Shown here in pieces: positions 1 to 12,520 of a DNA stretch of 64,000 bases; position 1 is the first letter of the stretch; every line of letters begins with the position of its first letter. A program made the position numbers and the translations under genes. Under the pieces are notes generated by a model that made no database searches, was not told the DNA's origin, and saw only the letters and a program-made list of their open reading frames with translations. This DNA is from Chinchilla lanigera (lineage: Eukaryota; Chordata; Mammalia; Rodentia; Chinchillidae): assembly GCF_000276665.1 (NCBI RefSeq), contig NW_004955466.1, forward strand, positions 7,555,737 to 7,619,736, read 5' to 3'.

Positions 1-1601
1 GAATTCAGCTGTACTTATCATTGGAGGAGCTCAGGACCTCACTGTTGCTGAGGATGGCTGTGGGTTTTTTGGGAGAGCTCTGGTTCTTATTTTGAGCTTT
101 CCTGGCTATTCCTGGCTCCAGTGTAGATCCCTCAGCCTGCTAGCACAGACCCTTCATCCCGCGGTACAGACTTCCTAGATTCCACCACTGACCTTTGGGT
201 CTTCCCAGCACAGATCTGTGAAACAGGCCTGCATGAGGCATTGTCATGGGCTCTAGACCTCCAGCTATACTCCTGGGAGGCATTGTTATGGGCTCTAGGT
301 CTTCAGTTAAACCCATGCAGGAAATTTTTGTGGGATCCAGGCCCTCAGCTGGATTCTTTGGTCTTTAGTGTATGGACAGATTTCCTGAACTCTCTTGTAT
401 ATGATTCTCTGGGTGACTATTATAAATGTCTTAGAAAATATTTGCCCTGTATTATATTGTTCCACTTGCAAAAATCCCAAGCCATAACAAAAACCTACAT
501 GACAAGATTCTCCAGGAGAATCAACAGCACACCATCTTCCTCTCCAGTACTCCTTTAATGCTGTTTGCAATAATCCTCAGGTGGGCCTTCCACACCCAGA
601 ACCATGCTGACTCAGTTCAGCTGGATGTTACCAGTTGACTATTAGTTAATCCACCACAATCCACCCTTAGTCAACTTGATAACCAGACACATTTCCTTAA
701 ACCATAGTCTCCAGCAGCAGACGTATGAAAAGTGAACATGTCTTGGTCTATTCAGATTTACATTAATGTAACAATTACATATATACTATATACTATTGCA
801 CTCATTTCTACACCAAAAGCAAATATTCAAAGAGTACTCAAAATTCAAGGTTAAAACCACAACATTTTGACTAAACAACCTGGTTACAAACAGTATCTAA
901 AGACTACCTTAAAATCACTTTTAAGAGAGCTACTATAATCACAATCCTTGCTTCCCATTACTTTTTACAGCAGGACAGGGCAATGCTAAGAACTACCCCA
1001 AGGTTTCTCCTGCATTTCAAATACACTGTTCCCTCTTGGTCAAGGCCTCAGGTCTTTTTTCTATTGGCCTGTTCCTTCTTATCAACCAAGTTCTCCTGTT
1101 TCATCCTTGCAATCCACAGCTCCACTTGAGCCCTCCCTCTGGCCAAATGCTTCAACTCACCCTGCTGGTTCTTCATCTTAATTTCTAATGTAGAATTGGC
1201 CAAAAGCCCTCAACAGTAACTATGCCACCATCCTAACAGTAAACTGCATTGAAATTTTTCTGCCACTCAGGCAGTATCTCTAAACATAAATAAAATGCAG
1301 ACCAACTTCCTGCCAAGACATAACACATATCATCTGGAGTCCAATGGCCAGTTCAGTTCTTCTTCCCAGCAGAAACCTCGAGAGCATGGTCTTTACTGGC
1401 AAGATTTTTATAGGCTCCTGGTCTTCTGAGCTCTGACCAGAATCTCCCATACAGAACTGCCTGAAGTGTTTCAGCTCTACTTTTTCAAGTGGTATCTCTA
1501 AATTTTTCCAAGCTCTTCCAACAAGCCATTCACAAAGGCTCCAGAAACTATATGGTCAGGTATAGTGATATCAATAACTCCACTTCTCTGGTACCAAATT
1601 C
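1..1601 (-). mobile_element. MaLR-type endogenous retroviral internal region (truncated by the window edge)
   Basis: On the minus strand, the sequence directly after the LTR at 1602-1982 begins with the GAATTTGGTACCAGAGAAGT signature found after the LTR in MaLR (MST/THE1/MT type) elements. It continues with similar non-coding internal sequence. No intact retroviral frame is present; stops and indels are frequent. A near-duplicate of about 30 bases (GGCATTGTCATGGGCTCTAG versus GGCATTGTTATGGGCTCTAG) sits at about 238-267 and 281-310. The identity of the leftmost kilobase is less certain. Confidence 0.55.
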
Positions 1602-1982
1602 TGTCTTAGTTACTTTTCTCTTGTTGCTGAGACAAAATACCTGATGCCCAAAATTAAGGGAGAAAAGGTTTATCTAGCTCATGGTTTGTAGAGATTTCAG
1701 TCCATAATCAGCAGGCTCCAATGCAGGGTGGCTTGTGGCAAAGAGGCAACATGGCAGTGGAAGACAGCAAAAGCAACAAGAGAGGAGGGAGAGAGAAGAC
1801 TCTTTCTGTCCCTTATATTGAATGCAGGCTACTGACCCTAGGGCGGGTATAGCACTCACACGGTTAATCCCAGCATTGGACCATGAATCAATCACAAACT
1901 CTAGATTCAGCTACCTCCAAAAAAGCCTGCCCCCCATGACTGCATGAGGCTTTGGTGCAATATCTACGCCCAAACCATAACA
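1602..1982 (-). mobile_element. ERVL-MaLR-type LTR (MST/MT/ORR1-like)
   Basis: This is a 381-base LTR with TG...CA ends (TGTTATGG ... CTAAGACA on minus). It has the MaLR order of landmarks: TGTTATGGTTTGG start, a CCATGTTGCC-like block, AGCTAGATAAACC where other copies have AATAAACC (a degenerate polyadenylation signal), then TCAGGTATTTTGTCTCAGCA and AAGTAACTAAGACA. It is the 5' LTR of the minus-strand element continuing to the left. Confidence 0.75.
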
Positions 1983-2337
1983 CCCTGGTACCCTGCTGAG
2001 TGATAAAATGTATGTGGTTCCCTTACCACAGTTGTCTCATATCATCCGTAATGTTTTCTTTCAGCCAACCTATTAGCTGACTGTAGATGCATGAGTAAGC
2101 TTAGGCCTAGCCAAGATCAACTGAGCTAAGTCCTGCTCCACAGAACTCCCCAGCGGAGCCATAGAACTGTAACCAGTAACAAATGTTTGAGGTTGAAGCA
2201 ATTAAAGTTGAAGCTGGTTATCAATAAAGTATAATGTGACATTTTCTCTGACTTTGCATTAGCTGAAAATACATTTACATTTCCTTATAACTTGATGATA
2301 AACCTAGTTCAGGTTTAAAATTCTTAGAAAATTATCC

Positions 2338-2341
<4 letters not shown>

Positions 2342-2375
<34 letters not shown>
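2342..2375. repeat. (AT)n microsatellite
   Basis: An uninterrupted alternating AT tract. Confidence 0.95.
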
Positions 2376-2377
<2 letters not shown>

Positions 2378-5217
2378 TATGTGCTTATGTATGTATACTC
2401 TAAATATATTTTATACACATTTGTCTATTATCTATTGGTATTAAATTTTCCTGACTTGTAGTCCTTCATGTGTCTTTATATTTTATGTCAGAATGCTTGT
2501 AATAGTTTTACTTAGCTTTATATATGAAACATAGCTTCATGACTTGGCATTTTGTCAACTTTTCCTCATACTGAACTTTATAAATCTGTATGCTGAAAAA
2601 TATTTTCTTCAGTGATTTCTTTTAGTATCACTTCTGTTTATTCCTTACAAATACCTACAATTTAATATATTCCATTGCATGTATTCTATAAACACTCCTC
2701 TTCATATTTTAAAAGTTTTAATTTTGCCTCTATATAATGAAATAATTAAATTTCCATTCATATTACTATCACCATAATTTATTTCATATAACATTATGTT
2801 CTGCTATTGATTTTAATTTTGCTTTGTATCTCTAATTCCTATATAATCTTTCTTCATCTCACCCAGTATCATCTTCACCTTCGGTTATTGATTATTATTA
2901 AGCTCACATGTATCTTTCCTTTGCAACTCTTTTCTCTTTTTAAAGCTTTTTGTTTCTGTTTTTTACATGCCACATTTTTATGTATGTCATTGCAGACACG
3001 AACTTTTTCTAGATACTGTCTTCCGATACTAGTGATTAATTATTTGAAAAGGTTGCTATTTTCTGAATTTTAAGAATTATGTAATATTTCTTGTGTTACA
3101 AAATAGCTTTGCATGTTGAGCAACACAACACCCCAGCTGTTGCTGAGGTCTGTTCTTGTTTTTCAGTTTACGCCTCATGGAATGAGTAAAGGTCTGTCTA
3201 GAGCCAATATTTGCCAACATGCGGAGATTGCAGTTTAGGTTTACTATAGCTTAGCCAATTGGAAGGCATATTTACACGCATAGTGTCCAACTCAATTTCC
3301 AGGGTTTGGAGAAGTTTCTCAAGATGTCTTTACTAGACTGCAGTGAAATCATCAACTGCCCAGTATTCCTGTTAGTGGATGATCTGATATTGTGAGCTTT
3401 GGGGAATATTAGTGCTATTCTTGGTTTTGCTAAGATATACATTGGGACTATGTTCCCATTAATAAAAAGCCAATCTCTCTACCACCTCCCACTTCAACTG
3501 CCAATTGTTTGTCTTGCTGTTTTCTGGAATTCCCATATGCCATGAATATGGAAAAAGGGGTACAAAAAAGGAAGGTAGAAATAGCATGAGGGAGGACAGT
3601 TCTTAGGAATATAAGGATCCCCAATCAGAAGGCAAGCAGTGAAAGAGAGATGGTGAGAAGCTGGTTAAATTTCATGTGGCAAAAGTAAGTTCAACAATCA
3701 GTTCAGCTCCTTCCATCTTAAGAAACATAATCCTAGAACCTGGCAATACATAATCTGAAATTCATCTTAATGGTGTCTTGACTTCCTGGCCCTTGCACAT
3801 GTAGTGGGAGGAGCACTGGTTTGCAGGAGAGAGCGTGTGTGTGCCTTTACCTCCAGAAACCAGAGTGGAAAACCAAGGAGTTCCTGACATGCATATTTCA
3901 ACACAGAAGTTTCTATCTCACGCTGTTCCCTATTATTCCTATAGGCTTCCACAAATCTGCAAAGGAATTGTTGAGGTTACCCATTGTCTAAAAGCTATGG
4001 AAGTTAACAATTATTTTGTATTCCCAAAGAAAAGGTCATAGATGAATTCTACTTCAACAGGTATCAGGTGGAAGAGGATGATTAATTTAGGTTGAATTAC
4101 TCATATTTTGTTAATAATGCTCATTACCACTAATAGAGCATTCCTATTCCATTTGGGATTGCAAATGTCAGCAGAAACCTGAGGCTGTAACAAACAAGTA
4201 TAACAGGATATTTCAGAGTCTGTCTAACATTTCAGAAATATTACCAGATGTATTTTCCATTTTCAGAAATTTTTGTCCCACACAGTGAAGCTGAGGCATC
4301 TACTACTTCAGAGGAAGGATAGACACAGCCAAAAACAGTGAAGGAATTATCTAACATTGACTTCCAAAACAAACTGCCTACAAGAGCACAAGTAGAAGCA
4401 ATCATCTTTAATTGGTAGAGCCAGGAATAAGAGAAAGAGGAGGAGAAAAGGGAGAGAGCAAGAGAGGGGAGTTCTCTGCATCCAACAGCATCCCTTTATA
4501 TATCTGGAATTATTCCTGGCTGATTCTTTTCCCCTATTGCCCAACTAGCTGGGTTTCTGTCTCAAGTAGCAAGAAGAACCCTTACCAATACACTACCTTC
4601 TAAAACATGCAAACCTGTAGCCTGTAAAGGCAGTAAGCTGAGTCCCGAATGTGAAATTAAGATTCCTAAAGCATATATCTATTACTGACTTTCAGTATAA
4701 GGTTGAATGATCACTCATTTTGCTACTTTCATGTAAATGGATTTCACTAAAGTCTAAAATTTTCTTGAAAGCCATTACTGTCTGTGGATAAATGTGCAGT
4801 CCCCATCCTAATCCTTCCATCTATTAATATGATATCTTGCAATGCACTCCAAAAATACTCCTACCTCTTTTATTAATTTACTGATGGCATAACATTTCTT
4901 TAATTTACCTGTTTAAAGATTTTCTCTAAGTTGGATGCTGCTGGCACTAAGTGACTCCACAATGATGTTATACAGATTAGGAATTGGATCTGTTTACATT
5001 GTCCCAAAAAAACCTTTTTGTCTGGAAACACAAGGGCTTGATCTTTTGTTCCACTTTAGCATCCACATTAGTTTATTAGGTCTTCTGCATGGTTCATTTG
5101 CAATATAAATATTCTTTGATTGTCAAGAACCTACTTTCACTATCATCCTACTGGTCCCACCTCAGATTTGCCATGTATGAAGTGATCTATAAGGAGATTT
5201 TCATAGGAAAGTACATA
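2376..5217. other. Non-coding A+T-rich stretch, no confident feature
   Basis: The T-rich part at about 2400-3100 resembles old antisense L1-like sequence but no diagnostic block was recognised. The rest (3100-5200) looks unique, with only short chance frames of up to about 88 codons. Confidence 0.5.
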
Positions 5218-5400
5218 TCTGTTCATTCATTCATTCACTCATTCACTCATTCAGGAAACAATTATTTAGTTCTGAAAGATAAAGAGAACAAGACAGTCTT
5301 TGTTTTTGGGACTTTACAATGTAGAGACGAATACAGACAAAATCAGTGATTACAATGAAGAGTGTCAGGGCTGTAAAATACATGCAAGATAATATCTAAA
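5218..5400 (-). repeat. L2-like 3' end with (TTCA/TCAC)n start
   Basis: Tandem TTCATTCATTCACTCATTCA is followed by GGAAACAATTATTTAGTTC and a degenerate match to the reversed 3' end of LINE L2, whose tail is a GAATGAATGA repeat. Confidence 0.4.
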
Positions 5401-5662
5401 CTCAGCTCCTACATTCTCTAACATTTGTTAATAATAATGTTACAAGGCTACTGTGACAGCTGCACAATAGATTATTATAGTTATTTTAAAATACTCAGAA
5501 CTTGTGAGTAAAATTCTGATTTCTGGACCAAATTTCAAACATGAATCACACTGCGTCTTGGATTCTTTTCTCTCTAAAAAATGAGTGTCCTAAGCAAGAT
5601 GGCCTGCAATGTTCTATCTTCCTACCCCATGCCACAAATCCATAATTTCAAAGGCTGTAGAA

Positions 5663-5760
5663 GACTGGGGTGATAGTTCAGTAGTAGAGTGTGTAGTTAG
5701 CATGCATGTGTCCCTGGTTTCAATACCCAGAACCACAAAATAAAAGTAAGGTAAAATAAA
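5663..5760 (+). mobile_element. ID-like (tRNA-derived) SINE
   Basis: GACTGGGGTGATAGTTCAGTAGT is a box A-like start; CCTGGTTTCAATACCCAGAA gives a degenerate box B (GGTTCRANNCC). An A-rich tail AAAATAAAAGTAAGG follows. Diverged copy. Confidence 0.7.
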
Positions 5761-6639
5761 ATAAAGGCTACTGAAGCAGCTCTTCCACAAATAGTCCACA
5801 TTACAACCTGTCAAAAATGTACTTTTAAATACACAGCTTTGAATTTCTGGTCGGCTGCCTTCTTGTCTAGCTGTGTTGTTCTCTTATCAATATGAACTAC
5901 ATAAGAATTAAAAATTGGACCCATCATCGGTGACTATGCCACATGTCTGTGAATCAGACCAATAGCCATCTGGCTCTTCGTTATGTTTGAAAACACTGCC
6001 AAGCTCAAGAAGGGTGCTTATGTGGGCTTCTGGCCATTGGTTTTGCATCAAATTCTCTCTCTCTGATTGGAGTTCTTTGTGCTTGAGATGGTCACAGGTG
6101 TGCTGTGTACTTATGGGTATCACAAAGCTACCAGGAACATGGCCTGGAGAACACACAAATGGGAACGTTCTGGCCACACCAGACTTTCTTCCCCAGCTTC
6201 TGTCACTCACAGTTCATCTGTGTTGGGTACATGTGTATGTGTTGGGTTCCTTCAGCAGGAAAGGCATTCCTGTGTTTTGTCAGGGAAAAAGACTTCCTCT
6301 TATTTTGAAGTTCTCCACAACTAATTAAGTCATATACATTGCCTTAGAATAATGCATCTTTCATACAGAAGAAATACCACATGCTTTGAGAGATCTCACG
6401 AGAAACATCAAAATTATTTATTTGGAACTATTTCCTATTGGTCATCTTGGAAAAAGTGAGGAACCCAGGATAATTGCAAAACTAAAATTTTCTTCCTATT
6501 TCTAAACCAGTAATGAAATTTTACTTAATTGGATTAATGCATTGATATTTTAACTTTACATTGTTTTCTATTTTACAGGTTTAACTTTTTGAGTATTGAC
6601 TTTGAACTAGTCATGATATTAAGTGTTGTGCATCTAATA

Positions 6640-6800
6640 ACTTGTGATTATCATAATAAAACTTTGAATTAGGTGAAATTGTTTCCCTTGCTTTAGTGAT
6701 AAGAAAACCTAAGTTTAGAGAAGTTTAGAGAACTTCTGCAAAGTCCTACAGCTATGGATGGTGAAACTAAGTCTTTGAAACTGAGTCTATCTGGCTGTAA
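6640..6800 (-). repeat. MIR SINE (degenerate)
   Basis: The plus strand reads TGATAAGAAAACCTAAGTTTAGAG, AAGTCCTACAGCTATGGATG and ACTGAGTCTATCTGGCTGT, matching the reverse complement of the MIR core. Confidence 0.55.
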
Positions 6801-6839
6801 AAACCATTCCCCTAAGCATCACAGTGCGCCAGCTGTTAC

Positions 6840-7045
6840 ACTGAAGGTTCTGGAGTCTGACCACAGCAGTCCTAGGTGCCACCCCTCACCTGTTGGATGG
6901 CGCAGGACAAGTTTCTTAAGTGCTCTTACCTCAGTTCACCTGTCTGTAATTCGGAAAATAATAAAGTGTAACTCACACAGTTGGTGAAAAGTAACCCTAG
7001 GGAACAGTAAATACTCATCAAATGGTAGCTATTTTAACTGCAATT
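6840..7045 (+). repeat. MIR SINE (degenerate)
   Basis: The core reads GACAAGTTTCTTAAGTGCTC, CCTGTCTGTAATTCGGAAAA, then a tail ACTCATCAAATGGTAGCTAT, the usual MIR order. It lies back to back with the minus-strand copy at 6640. Confidence 0.6.
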
Positions 7046-7180
7046 CATTAAGCATAACACTTGATGAATAAAAACAAAGCACTTCAGTGAAGATAAATAT
7101 GTGGTCTCTATGTACAAGGACTGTACTTTAGGAAAGAAGAGAGATTTGTAACCAAATAATCCATTACAAGTCAGGTGATG

Positions 7181-7210
7181 TGAGAGAGGGAGAGAGAGAG
7201 AGAAAGAGGG
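7181..7210. repeat. (GA)n purine repeat
   Basis: A GAGAGAGGGAGAGAGAGAG tract. Confidence 0.85.
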
Positions 7211-7689
7211 AATTGCTCTAAGGGATCAAATAAAAAAGAGAGTCTAAAAATCCAACATATTTTAATGAAAGAAATAAAGTTAGAATTGGACTAAAAATGT
7301 ATGAAACATCCAAATTGCTGTGTACAGGAATCAAAAGAGGAATCTCACTGTCTGGTGAGACACAAATTAGATTACAAGACCATAAAGAGCACAGCCTGCT
7401 TATTTCCTCCTGTATCCATCAAAACAAATGGAGTGGTCATTCTGAGCATTAATACACACTTAGATTACCGAACCCCAATGATTAGCTTAATCACAGTGTG
7501 GAAATACCTTGTACCTTCCACCATGCCAAATCGTCAGAACCTTGTAAGTCACTTGTATCTGTGGACATTGGAAACTAAAACAAACTTTGTAAGGGAAAAG
7601 GCCCACATGGAAGGTTGTAAGCATTAGTCATGACTTTCAGACTGCATGGATTAAGAAGCAACTAGCAGATTAAAAAAGTGTATATATTT

Positions 7690-8150
7690 CTGAGTGTGCC
7701 TGTGGTGTGTTCCTAGTGATAACTGACACATAGGCCAGCAAACTAAGTGAGGAAGACCCAGTCTAATTGTGGGTGGTGTCATCTAATGCGCTTGCAGCCT
7801 GGGTGGAGTGACAGGGAAGGAAGGAAGAAGCTGGTCTGCCTTTGGAAAGCTTCAATTTGCATAAATGGGTGCATCTTTGTGCTACTGCTATTGCTAAGGG
7901 ATTGCTTATGGCTGGTGTTTTCAGCCTTTCTATCCAGGTTTATACCGGCAGCTCTCCAGGGCACTTCCAGTCCTTCAGTCTTGGACTGGTGCTGCATCAC
8001 TGATTTCTCTTTTTTTTGCAGCTTCTACCTTCTTGGACTGAACAACTACTGGATTTTTCTGCTCTCCAGTTTCCAGGGTAGATGGCCAGTGTGAACTCTT
8101 CCACCCTTGATCCTGTAAGCCTAGATAGTAACTTCCCCTTGTGTAATTAA

Positions 8151-8188
<38 letters not shown>

Positions 8189-8226
8189 TCTACTGACTTT
8201 GTCCTTGTAGTGAACCCTAACCAATA
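7690..8226. repeat. Probable old interspersed element, class unclear
   Basis: The phrases GTGAGGAAGACCCAGTCTAA, GCCAGTGTGAACTCTTCC, a tetranucleotide expansion and GTAGTGAACCCTAACCAATA follow the order seen in a common mammalian LTR-like repeat ending in GAACCCTGACTAATA. The assignment was not resolved. Confidence 0.35.
8151..8188. repeat. (GATA)n microsatellite
   Basis: Nine perfect ATAG units. Confidence 0.95.
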
Positions 8227-8989
8227 TAAAAGTCAAAGGTCCATATATAATACATTGAATGTTAGGAGGTATTCCAGAAATGGTGATTTGATATAATCTC
8301 AAAATAATATATTTTAAGTCATTGTCAATAGCTCTGAAAGATTAGGCAATTGACTTTCTATCTGCTTATCTGATTGTATCTTCTCCTATGCCAAGATTTA
8401 CATTTTCAGCTGCTTAATTTGATATTCCACTCACACGTTTCCACTCCAAGCTGAGGTGTCGTGATTACAGTTGAAGAGTCCTCTTCCTTGCTCCTGCTCT
8501 TGCTTTCCCGTGCCTGTTACTGGTCCACCTTTTCCACGCTGTGTGGATTCTCAACACTCATGGCTCAACATTAGAGGGATGGACGTGATCAAAACACATT
8601 ATAATGCATGTATGAAAAAGCTACAGTGAAACCCAACATGTAAAAAAAAACAATATGCACTTACAAATATACATATATATGAAAAAAGTAATATAATGTG
8701 ACCCACATGTATAATTTTAAATTTTCTAGTATGCACACTAAGACTTTTAAAGTTAACAGATTGGATTAATTTTTAAAGTATTTCTCATTTAACTTAATAT
8801 ATACTATATATTAGTATTTCAATATGTAATAAAAACAATACAATATTTACATTCTTTCCTGTGACATCCTTAGACATCCAAAGTGTACTCTATACTGACA
8901 GCACATCTCAACCTAGACTAGCCCTGTGTGGCTAATGGCTACAATATTGAATGAGGTAAGTGCATATCTTAAAATTACCCAGTCCTCAC

Positions 8990-9560
8990 TGTTTCTCCTC
9001 TACTTTGATATCCAAATATTTACCATGATTCTGCAATGACTCTCATAACTACCTTCCCATTTCCATCTGCCACATTACTTCTTTATGTACCAAATACCTT
9101 GATTAACTCATCATCCCCCCATCTGTTTCCTTGTTCCAATCCATCACACAAACCAAACCAAAGAGAATTCATATGGCTCATCCTCTACTTAAAGCCTTCT
9201 TCAAGTGCCCACTAATTTTTTCATAGCCTCATTTTTTCATTGCTCAGCACTGTGCTTCATCTGATCCAGGCTTACAGATTGGTCCCCAGTATCATCTTTG
9301 TTTTCCCAACTCTGTCCCTTTGGTCACTGACTGTCCTCTCTCCCTGCTAAAATTTTAGCCTTCGTCAAAGCTGTTTAGGGGCTCTTCTTTTTCATTAGTT
9401 CTTGCCTTTTCCCCTCAACTAGAAAGCATCTCTTCTGTGCTTGCTTCAGTAAAACATATCCTTCTTTTTTTGCATAATCCTATATTTCTCAAGTAGTCCA
9501 TTTGATTTAGATTCTTGTGTGTAGCATTCTTATCCCTCCTGGAACTAGTGTAGTATCTTT
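8990..9560 (+). repeat. L2-like LINE fragment (degenerate)
   Basis: The pyrimidine-rich text (TGCCACATTACTTC, ACTTAAAGCCTTCTTCAAGT, CTCTCTCCCTGCTAAAATTT, AAGCATCTCTTCTGTGCTTG) resembles the 3' half of L2 in the sense direction. Confidence 0.4.
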
Positions 9561-9702
9561 AAAATCTCACTGTCTCAGGCGATAGCAACTCATTCCATCA
9601 ATTATACACAGGTTCCTGAGAGAATCAATCCTTGAGAGCCATTGGCAGAAATAAGCAGAAGTGTAAGAAAACAACTTTAAAATAACTTTTCATTTTCTAG
9701 GT

Positions 9703-9719
9703 AGCAAAAAAAAAAAAAA
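9703..9719. repeat. Poly(A) run
   Basis: A short A homopolymer preceded by GTAGC; no SINE body was recognised before it. Confidence 0.7.
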
Positions 9720-10944
9720 CCATGAAGGCAAGGAGAGTTAATGTTATATTTTTCTTTTAAAGTTGGTTGGGAAGTTGAGGTTAACACTCCACATCAATTT
9801 TATTAACTTTCTTTTTGTGCTATTTACAGGTAGAGTTATTCTGGAAAGTGAACAAGAGAGGATAATTGTAACTTAGGTATGAAATTGTGTCTCTATCATG
9901 CAGGAGTACTTTTCCAGTGCTGTAATTAATCATGCTTTTGGCTGAGAGCACCACTGAAACTCTCCCAGGTGATGTTTACTTCTCTATCCAGGATTATTGC
10001 TGTATCTCATGAAGCTCTTGATGTTCCTGGGAGAAAGGATGGCAAGAGAATGAAGAAATAAAGATAAGAGAGGAAAGCTGAGGTCAGGTGGAGCCCTCTC
10101 TCTCCTGATGATAGGAAAGAAACTCAACCACCATAAGGATGTTTATTTATACATTTGACAAAGTTAGTATCATGTGACACAGGGTTGCCTAGCGACTAAT
10201 GGCTGGGCATGTCTCAGGCAAGGTGTTTCTCTGGACTGAAGCAGAATGATTGCCTCGGGTGCTCTTTGTTCTCAGACCACTCTTGCCTTGCCCCACATAC
10301 ATGACCTATTTCCAGCTTCAGCCACTCCCTAGAGACCATGCCTGGACTTTGTTCCGAGGCAATAGGACATAAGTTTATAATCCAGTTGATTAGTGGTATG
10401 TAAACACACAAAAAAGTTTCTTCAAAGGAAACCAAAGCAATGAAAATAAGTTAATTTGGTATATGCTAGTGAGAGTGGCAATCATTTCAGCCATCTGTCT
10501 GAAAGGCACTCACACACTTACAGCAAATTTAAAGAAGAAAAAACAACACTGTCTGGGTTTTGGACTCATGCCCAGGCTTCTTTTCTGCTAAATATAGAAC
10601 TAAATATTTAAGGCCCTGGTGCACTTGTACCTGCTGGTCAGGTTGCTTCCATGATTCTGCTTCACCCCAACTTGACTACTTCTTATCCCCGGGCAGAAAG
10701 TTCTCCATCTATGCTGATCACATCAGTTTCATGCCATTCAATTATAGGGATCCAGGAGAGTATACATCATTCATTGAAGCCAGAGACAGTGAATTACTTA
10801 GGGTTTTAGATTTCTTTCCACACTCTAATGGCCTAACAACCTCAGCAGAGAGAAGAGTTCTTGAAGTTACCTCATCTGAAAGGAACAATACTTGATGGCT
10901 TATTGAGGTCCCTTAGTTATTTAATATCAAGAAAGAAAATTTCT

Positions 10945-11072
10945 AGGCAGGGATGGTGGCACACGCCTGTAATCCCAGCACTCCGGAGGCTGAGGCAAGA
11001 AGATTGCCTTGAGTTCAAGGCCAGCCTTCACTATATAAGCAAGTTCAAGGCCAGCCTAGACTCCATAGAGAC

Positions 11073-11103
<31 letters not shown>

Positions 11104-11105
11104 CA
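10945..11105 (+). mobile_element. B1 SINE (7SL-derived) with internal duplication and (GA)n tail
   Basis: The B1 start AGGCAGGGATGGTGGCACAC is followed by GCCTGTAATCCCAGCACTCC, GAGGCTGAGGCAAGAAG and two copies of TTCAAGGCCAGCCT about 33 bases apart. It ends in a GA-rich tract. Confidence 0.92.
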
Positions 11106-12374
11106 GTTTGCAATGGAAATGAGTTTAATTTACACATATTTTATAAAATTAGAGCAATCTGAATAAGGCTCCAGTAAGGAGACAGTTTCCCTGTTCACAA
11201 TAAGCAGAAGCACAGAAGCAGAGGCAGTCTTACCTGGATGGTCCTGGTTTCCATGGTAATATGACACTGACACTTGGGCCACAGCAGACTCTGGTGGCCA
11301 GGGTGGTCATCTAAAGGGTCTTGACTCTCTCCTGACAGACTCCAGCTGGCCAGGGGCCAAAGAACTTGGCCCTGGAGCACCTTACAGTGATCTTTCCCAG
11401 GGAAAAGACTGGGAAACTTTCCTACCAATTAGGTCAAATGCAATTGTAGCTTTAATTTGATAAGTAAGAATTGTGACCTATTTTGCATCCTAAACTGTCG
11501 CAAGTGAGAAGATGAGACAACAGAGGAGATTTGTGTATTGCCTTCCTCGTACACTAGAGAACCAATATGACAGTAACTGATCAGAGTGGTATTGTATTTT
11601 ACTTGTATGTATAAACTAGTAATAGTTTTTGATATATGGGGAACAAAGTTAATTTTGTATCACTTGAGTTTACACAGTACTGTTCACAAACATTTCTGAT
11701 TACAAAATCCATGGGGCAATAGTAAAACTTGCTTCCAGATAAGTGGGTGTGGGAACACATGGAAGAATTATAAGAAAACCACTACCATATGAAGAGAGGA
11801 CTCTGGTGATTTAACCAAAGCTTTACACAGTTGTATGCAATACAGCATACTGTATTGTGACAGTTAATCAATTTCAGTGAGAGTGATCAGGTGAGAAGTA
11901 GAGGCAGCGAGCCAGAAACGGAATAGAACCAGTTGGAGAGGAAGTGCAGGGTAAGGAGGACAGGAGAAAGATGGTAACATCCTTTCTTCTGGTGGCATTT
12001 GTGGTTAAAACTTAGTTGTCCTTAATAACAATTTTTGTGGAGATTACATGATCACTGAGAGAATTGCCCTTTCCTTTACTTCTTAATTGTAATAAAAACC
12101 TATCCATCTGCAGTTCGTGATTCCCGCTCATGTGCACGTGTGTGTGGCATGTGCATATGATCACACAGAGACCATAAATTGTCAAAAAAAAAAGAAAAGT
12201 GTATTCTACTTTTTTAAATTTAAAGGTAGAGTAAAAAGGTAAAAACACAATATTTATGAAAGATGAAACTAGGAGTCCTTGGACAATGCCATGTATTAAC
12301 ACCAAATGCATACCAAATGCACGGTCCAAGACACACACACAATATGTAAGGTTATTCCTTTCCTAGAAGAGCTC
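11106..12374. other. Non-coding stretch, no confident feature
   Basis: Appears unique. An X-box-like GTTTCCATGGTAAT occurs at 11247-11260 without promoter context. Confidence 0.5.
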
Positions 12375-12520
12375 AATAGGCTCTTTTATTTTTTATTTTT
12401 ATTAGTATGTTTGCAGTACATAATGTTTGCATATGTTCATCATAGGTAGTTGGCACTTTTATATATCTCAATTTTTTCCATACCATTCTCTTTTCCATCT
12501 TAGATGTATTCATCTGTTCA
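12375..12520 (-). repeat. Probable L1 3' UTR end (antisense)
   Basis: TTATTAGTATGTTTGCAGTACATAATG and the following TAGTTGGCAC match, in reverse complement, the element end at 31060-31138, which follows an L1-like purine tract. Confidence 0.45.

Noticed and set aside
11247..11260. X-box-like GTTTCCATGGTAAT
   Set aside because: A near match to an RFX palindrome but isolated, with no CpG island, CCAAT box or gene start nearby.
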